Origin: Erwinia sp.
GTDB lineage: Bacteria > Pseudomonadota > Gammaproteobacteria > Enterobacterales > Enterobacteriaceae
Direction: 5' to 3'
DNA length: 11,250 nt
NCBI GenBank assembly: GCA_003512805.1
Contig: DOOK01000126.1
Span: 1 to 11,250, forward strand
The notes beneath the pieces are model-generated. The model was given only the letters and a program-made list of their open reading frames with translations. It made no database searches and was not told the DNA's origin. The position numbers were made by a program, and so were the translations under genes. This document shows positions 7,777 to 11,250 of the stretch, one piece after another (the first letter of the stretch is position 1; the number at the start of each line of letters is the position of its first letter).

Positions 7777-9168
7777 TTACTCCGCAGAAACAGGATTAAC
7801 GCCGGCAGCAACCAGGGCGACTTCAAATTTATCCAGGAAAATCCCCAGCTCTTCATTGCTGATCAGCAGTGAAGGCAGCAAACGCAGCACGCAACCGTGA
7901 CGGCCGCCGCGTTCCAGGATCAGACCGGCTTCAAAACATTTTTTCTGCAGCAGCGCGGAAAGTTCGCCGTCGGCCGGGTAGCAACCCATATGATCCTGTG
8001 GCTGATCGGGTTTAACGATCTCAATACCCAGCATCAGGCCCAGACCACGCACGTGGCCGATAACCGGATAACGCTTCTGCATTTCGGCCAGTTTTGCTTT
8101 CAGCCATTCGCCCTGTTCGGCAACTTTATCGGCGATATTGTTGTCTTTCAGGTGACGCAGGGTGGTCAAACCGGTTGCCATTGCCAGCTGGTTGCCACGG
8201 AAGGTGCCGGTGTGATGACCTGGTGCCCAGGCATCGAACTGCTTTTTGATGCCCAGCACGGCCAGCGGCAGACCGCCGCCTACGGCTTTTGACATCACGA
8301 TGATGTCCGGCTCGATACCGGCGTGTTCAAAGGCAAAGAACTTACCGGTACGCGCAAAGCCAGCCTGAACTTCGTCCAGAATCAGCAGAATGCCGTGCTC
8401 CTGAGTCACTTTACGGATGCGCTGCAGCCACTCGATCGGTGCCGGGTTCACGCCACCTTCGCCCTGAACCGCTTCCAGGATCACGGCGGCAGGTTTACGC
8501 ACGCCGCTTTCCACGTCGTTGATCAGGTTTTCAAAGTAGTAGGCCAGCGCCTGCTCACCCGCCTTGCCGCCGATACCCAGCGGGCAACGGTACAGGTGCG
8601 GATAAGGCATAAACTGGACTTCCGGCATCATGCCGTTAACGGCTTCTTTCGGTGACAGGTTCCCCGTTACCGCCAGCGCGCCATGGGTCATGCCGTGGTA
8701 GCCACCGGAGAAGCTGATAACGCCGGTGCGGCCGGTGTATTTTTTCGCCAGCTTCAGGGCGGCTTCAACGGCGTCAGCGCCGGAAGGGCCGGTGAACTGC
8801 AGGCAGTACTCTTTGCCCTGACCTGGCAGTAAAGAGAGCAGGTAGGCAGAGAATTCATCTTTCAACGGCGTCGTTAAGTCAAGCGTATGTAACGGCAAGC
8901 CACTGGTAATGACATTTTGGATGCTCTGCAGCATATCAGGGTGGTTGTGGCCAAGCGCCAGCGTACCTGCACCGGCAAGGCAATCAAGATATTGATTATT
9001 CTCAACATCTGTAATCCAGACTCCCTGTGCTTTAGCAATGGCGAACGGCAGCTTACGCGGATAGCTCCGCACGTTCGATTCATATTCAGCCTGACGGGCT
9101 AAAAACGCTTCATTGTTTCCTGATGAATGTGCACCAAAATTATCAATACGGACTTTATCCGTCATCAT
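7777..9168 (-). CDS. dat: Diaminobutyrate--2-oxoglutarate aminotransferase
   Basis: Class III PLP aminotransferase that makes L-2,4-diaminobutyrate from aspartate 4-semialdehyde with glutamate as amino donor. The 463-residue product shows the class III signature: [13 protein letters not shown] (125-137), [11 protein letters not shown], Asp265 in [14 protein letters not shown] and the cofactor Lys294 in [16 protein letters not shown]-type and [10 protein letters not shown] segments fit the Acinetobacter Dat subgroup. Two consecutive ATG codons (9166-9168 and 9163-9165) lie after AGGAG; the spacing is about five bases for the first and eight for the second, so either may be used. It is the first gene of a two-gene operon with ddc. 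The substrate specificity call is strengthened by that partner. Confidence 0.95.
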   Translation of the reverse strand: MMTDKVRIDNFGAHSSGNNEAFLARQAEYESNVRSYPRKLPFAIAKAQGVWITDVENNQYLDCLAGAGTLALGHNHPDMLQSIQNVITSGLPLHTLDLTTPLKDEFSAYLLSLLPGQGKEYCLQFTGPSGADAVEAALKLAKKYTGRTGVISFSGGYHGMTHGALAVTGNLSPKEAVNGMMPEVQFMPYPHLYRCPLGIGGKAGEQALAYYFENLINDVESGVRKPAAVILEAVQGEGGVNPAPIEWLQRIRKVTQEHGILLILDEVQAGFARTGKFFAFEHAGIEPDIIVMSKAVGGGLPLAVLGIKKQFDAWAPGHHTGTFRGNQLAMATGLTTLRHLKDNNIADKVAEQGEWLKAKLAEMQKRYPVIGHVRGLGLMLGIEIVKPDQPQDHMGCYPADGELSALLQKKCFEAGLILERGGRHGCVLRLLPSLLISNEELGIFLDKFEVALVAAGVNPVSAE

Positions 9169-9251
9169 ATCTCTCCTACAACCAGGGGTATAAATAACGC
9201 CGTGGTTGAAAAAATGGATTAAAAGTGTGAGCGCTGTAAAAAAGCGCGGCC

Positions 9252-9280
9252 AATATAGGACTTTTCAGCCCCCGACTCAA
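9252..9280 (-). promoter_or_regulatory. Sigma70-type promoter of dat-ddc
   Basis: On the - strand TTGAGT (9275-9280; 4 of 6) and TATATT (9252-9257; 5 of 6) are separated by exactly 17 bases. Transcription would start near 9245, giving a leader of about 77 bases. In that leader CAACCA and TGGTTG (9179-9184 and 9203-9208) can pair around an 18-base loop immediately ahead of the dat ribosome-binding site, which might tune translation. Confidence 0.65.
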
Positions 9281-9321
9281 TCATTAATTTTGATAAGATT
9301 ATTTTAATTTTTCCCCATAGT

Positions 9322-9340
9322 AATCAACGCGTTGTTGATT
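9322..9340. promoter_or_regulatory. Perfect 19-base dyad upstream of the dat promoter
   Basis: AATCAAC (9322-9328), GCGTT and GTTGATT (9334-9340) form a perfect 7-5-7 inverted repeat. Its centre is about 86 bases upstream of the predicted dat transcription start, a position typical for an activator or distal operator. No U-tract follows on either strand at terminator spacing, so a protein-binding site is more likely than a terminator. The regulator is unknown. Confidence 0.4.
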
Positions 9341-9390
9341 TTCTGGCCCGTTATCTGCGTGGCTCTTTTTTAACATTTTTCCAACAAAGC

Positions 9391-9420
9391 ACAAAAAAAG
9401 CCTTTTTGACGGCCTTTTGT
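9391..9420 (-). terminator. Terminator-like hairpin with competing stem
   Basis: GCC (9400-9402) and GGC (9411-9413) form a short GC core flanked by A- and T-tracts; outer bases ACAAAA and TTTTGT (9391-9396, 9415-9420) extend the pairing. Read on the - strand the core is followed by seven Ts. The TTTTGT arm can alternatively pair with ACAAAA at 9426-9431, making a mutually exclusive hairpin. The GC core is short, so strength is uncertain. Confidence 0.4.
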
Positions 9421-9592
9421 CGCGCACAAAACGCGAAAAAGCAGGGCATCACAGACCGCCTTAACCCATTTGGCCGCTCACGCGATAACGGGCTCTTCAG
9501 CTAAATAAGCGCAGCGGTAACAGGTTGCCGCTTCGTTTATAAATTTTTGAGGAAAATCTTAAACAAAATAAAAAATACGGCTTAACCCGCTG
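9393..9592 (-). ncRNA. Possible small RNA or long leader upstream of dat
   Basis: On the - strand a perfect TATAAT (9599-9604) could start a transcript near 9592, and a U-rich terminator-like hairpin lies at 9391-9420, giving an RNA of about 200 bases. An internal 8-bp stem (9513-9520 with 9525-9532, loop CAGG on +) would fold inside it. No recognisable -35 element sits at the right distance and no known sRNA family was recognised. This is a prediction from geometry alone. Confidence 0.2.
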
Positions 9593-9715
9593 TTTTTAAT
9601 TATAGAGCACACCAGGCCGGGACGATAATGAAACAATTTTCTCGCCGTGAGCTAAATAATGGTCTGTACTCAAATTAAATAACGCGGGCTTACAATTTGA
9701 AATGGGAGTGCGGAA

Positions 9716-10180
9716 ATGAGCAATCTGTTAAATATCAACGCTGATGAGATCGTGACCCTTTTCCGCAAACATTTTCCGGATCTTCCGGAGAATATGGAAG
9801 AGAGCGTCAACGCCATTCTGGTCACCGAACCGCCTCAGGAGGTCAATGCAGAGATCACGCTTTCAGGGCAGGGCGAAGATCATCTGGTGAACTGCCAGAT
9901 TCTTGAAGGCTACAACAACACCTGTACCAGCAAGGCCGTACCGGCTATTTTTCCCTTACAGCTTGCCAGCACCGGCACGCTTACCAGCGCGGACTATCCC
10001 GGTTTATTTCAGGATACCGCCTGTTTTTACCTGGCCGCTAACCTGGCGCTCACTGGCGTTTTATTTTATGACGAGGCAAAACGGCAACTATTGGGGCTTT
10101 ATACAGGATCGGCCATTGCCTCGGATGACAGCGTGTCATTTGTTCTGGCAGGCGGCTGGCACTCGAATACGGCGGATTAA
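9716..10180 (+). CDS. Unrecognised acidic 154-residue protein
   Basis: I do not recognise this protein. The start is well supported: GGGAG (9704-9708) lies seven bases before the ATG. The product is strongly acidic (19 Asp/Glu against 5 Lys/Arg), with no signal peptide and no clear membrane segment, so it is probably cytoplasmic. The first 35 residues look helical (INADEIVTLFRKHFPDLPENMEESVNAIL); the rest alternates short hydrophobic strands and turns, ending in VSFVLAGGWHSNTAD. Cysteines are at 60, 70 and 103. A small acidic protein could be a chaperone, immunity-type or regulatory partner, but nothing in the sequence decides this. It is followed after 131 bases, including a hairpin, by the glycosyltransferase gene on the same strand; a functional link is not shown. 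Confidence 0.75.
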   Translation: MSNLLNINADEIVTLFRKHFPDLPENMEESVNAILVTEPPQEVNAEITLSGQGEDHLVNCQILEGYNNTCTSKAVPAIFPLQLASTGTLTSADYPGLFQDTACFYLAANLALTGVLFYDEAKRQLLGLYTGSAIASDDSVSFVLAGGWHSNTAD

Positions 10181-10196
10181 AGGATGCCGTTTTAGC

Positions 10197-10222
10197 TATT
10201 GCGTCATCAGGATGGCGCAATA
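10197..10222 (+). terminator. Hairpin after the unrecognised gene
   Basis: An 11-bp stem (10197-10207 with 10212-10222, one G-T pair) closes a CAGG tetraloop 17 bases after the stop codon. The following sequence (CATTTGCTT) contains no true U-run, so it may be a weak terminator or an mRNA-stabilising end. It suggests the two flanking genes are separate transcription units or differentially expressed. Confidence 0.4.
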
Positions 10223-10311
10223 CATTTGCTTACAGCTGTCTACGCTTTACTGACAAATTGCTGTAGCGCCACGGACTTTTCTGATAATTTAAGCCCCAGT
10301 CTTTTTAAAAT

Positions 10312-11220
10312 ATGGACATTGTTACAGTGATTTATGACTGCTTTTTATACTATGACGAAGATATGCTACTGGAGCTACGCCTTAATACGCTCCATAAGCA
10401 TGTGGATAAATTTGTTATCGTCGAGTCCCTTTATACCTTTACCGGGAAAAAGCGCGAGCGGCTGCATTTTGATATAGAAAAATTTGCGGCCTTCAGGGAG
10501 CAGATTATTTATGTCATTAACGATCGTGAGCCGATTATTCATCAGCAGGCATTTTACTCGAACAGTTCTCTGGTCAAAGCCGGGGAAACCGATCCCTGGC
10601 AGAATGAAAGCGATGCGCGTAACGCTATTATGCAAGGGTTAACGGCCGCAAAGGATGAAGATATCATTATTGTGTCCGATGTGGATGAAATTCCCCGTCC
10701 CGAGGCGCTTGCTCAGTTCAGCCATAAACACCTTTGCACCACGCTTTATCAGCCGTTCTACAATTTCAAATTCAATTTGCAGGTTATGAACGATGACGAT
10801 ACGCCGCGCCTGTGCAAGCTCCCTAAAATAGTGACGTACAAAAACTTGAAAGGCTTTTTTCAAGGACAACCTGAATTGTTGCGTAACGTGAAACGCAAGG
10901 GAACGCCGATTCGCGAAAGTTGGCTACGTTGGAACCTGTTGAAATGGCGTACCAAAATTGTTCAGCAAGGGGGATGGCACTTCTCATGGGTCATGACGGA
11001 TGAACGTATCGGTGAAAAGATGTCGACTATCTCTCATACCGAACACGATCGGCCGGATTTTAATAACCCCGACCATATCCGCCATTGCGTAGAGAATAAT
11101 ATTGATATCTGGAAACGCCCCCGCAAAATGAAAATAGTCCCGGTTGATACCGATCATATGCCGGACTGGCTGGTAGCCAATAAAGCGCGTTTCCAGGCTT
11201 TTATCAAAGAGTTATGGTAG
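10312..11220 (+). CDS. Glycosyltransferase family 17 protein, 3' end uncertain
   Basis: The 302-residue product resembles GT17, the family of beta-1,4-N-acetylglucosaminyltransferases whose eukaryotic member MGAT3 adds bisecting GlcNAc; bacterial members probably decorate surface glycans, with unknown acceptors. Visible signature: IYDCFLYYDEDMLLELRLNTL (split here as IYDCFLYYDE, then LELRLNTL) at 7-27, VDKFVIVES (31-39), ESDARN (99-104), the metal-binding DVD in SDVDEIP (122-128) and GGWHFSW (220-226). No signal peptide is seen, so cytoplasmic or membrane-associated action is likely. ATG 10312 is the first start after an in-frame TAA, but there is no good Shine-Dalgarno. By eye several segments are poorer in GC than fabV or gdhA, hinting at acquired DNA. 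The TAG stop at 11218-11220 uses two bases that belong to adapter sequence, so the true C-terminus may differ. Confidence 0.85.
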   Translation: MDIVTVIYDCFLYYDEDMLLELRLNTLHKHVDKFVIVESLYTFTGKKRERLHFDIEKFAAFREQIIYVINDREPIIHQQAFYSNSSLVKAGETDPWQNESDARNAIMQGLTAAKDEDIIIVSDVDEIPRPEALAQFSHKHLCTTLYQPFYNFKFNLQVMNDDDTPRLCKLPKIVTYKNLKGFFQGQPELLRNVKRKGTPIRESWLRWNLLKWRTKIVQQGGWHFSWVMTDERIGEKMSTISHTEHDRPDFNNPDHIRHCVENNIDIWKRPRKMKIVPVDTDHMPDWLVANKARFQAFIKELW

Positions 11221-11250
11221 ATCGGAAGTGCGTCGTGTAGGGAAAGAGTG
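11219..11250. other. Illumina adapter sequence (artefact)
   Basis: The 32 bases beginning AGATCGGAAG and continuing with CGTCGTGTAGGGAAAGAG match the reverse complement of the Illumina TruSeq universal adapter at 31 positions; the single difference is T at 11229 where the adapter has A. This is untrimmed sequencing adapter at the edge of a contig, not bacterial DNA. Any feature touching these bases is unreliable. Confidence 0.95.

Larger units (their letters stand above)
9281..9715. other. AT-rich non-coding block between dat and the unrecognised gene
   Basis: About 435 bases without a convincing gene. It holds the 19-base dyad, the terminator-like hairpins near 9391-9431, a hairpin at 9513-9532 and a perfect TATAAT on the - strand. 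It must also supply the promoter for the gene starting at 9716; a TACAAT at 9691-9696 is the only reasonable -10, and it lacks a -35 and would leave a very short leader. Confidence 0.5.

Noticed and set aside
9281..9306. Fur-box-like AT-rich sequence next to the dat -35
   Set aside because: Best alignment to the 19-base Fur consensus gives only about half the positions, expected in any AT-rich stretch.

Overview
The window looks like a chromosomal stretch from a gamma-proteobacterium of the order Enterobacterales. EptB, a Serratia-type nuclease, a Dat-Ddc pair, FabV and a GdhA of the beta-proteobacterial type point towards an Erwinia/Pantoea- or Serratia-like genome rather than E. coli. That placement is inferred from recalled protein families, not from a search. 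By eye the core genes are moderately GC-rich, while the right-hand end and the non-coding block near 9.2-9.7 kb are more AT-rich.

Layout from left to right: the 3' end of a gene on the + strand, possibly a YddW-like family 10 glycosyl hydrolase; a hairpin terminator; gdhA (glutamate dehydrogenase family) on the - strand; a 477-base divergent regulatory region with several dyad symmetries; eptB (Kdo phosphoethanolamine transferase) on +, with a strong terminator; fabV (enoyl-ACP reductase) on +; a roughly 300-base gap; a Serratia-type DNA/RNA nuclease on +, predicted to be a lipoprotein; a shared terminator; then the - strand operon dat-ddc, which turns aspartate semialdehyde into 1,3-diaminopropane.

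Upstream of dat are a good sigma70-type promoter, a 19-base dyad and a possible small RNA or attenuator region. The right end carries an unrecognised acidic 154-residue protein and a family 17 glycosyltransferase, both on +.

The last 32 bases are not bacterial DNA. They match the Illumina universal adapter (reverse complement) with one mismatch, so the assembly is unreliable from position 11219 and the apparent stop codon of the glycosyltransferase is partly made of adapter sequence.

Functionally these are mostly independent units: nitrogen/carbon balance (gdhA), outer-membrane charge modification (eptB), fatty acid elongation (fabV), extracellular or surface nucleic-acid degradation (nuclease) and diamine synthesis (dat-ddc). 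I see no tRNA, rRNA, CRISPR array, transposase or phage gene. No clearly new multi-gene system is evident. The best candidates for new biology are the lipobox on the nuclease, the non-coding block at 9281-9715 and the unrecognised gene next to the glycosyltransferase.
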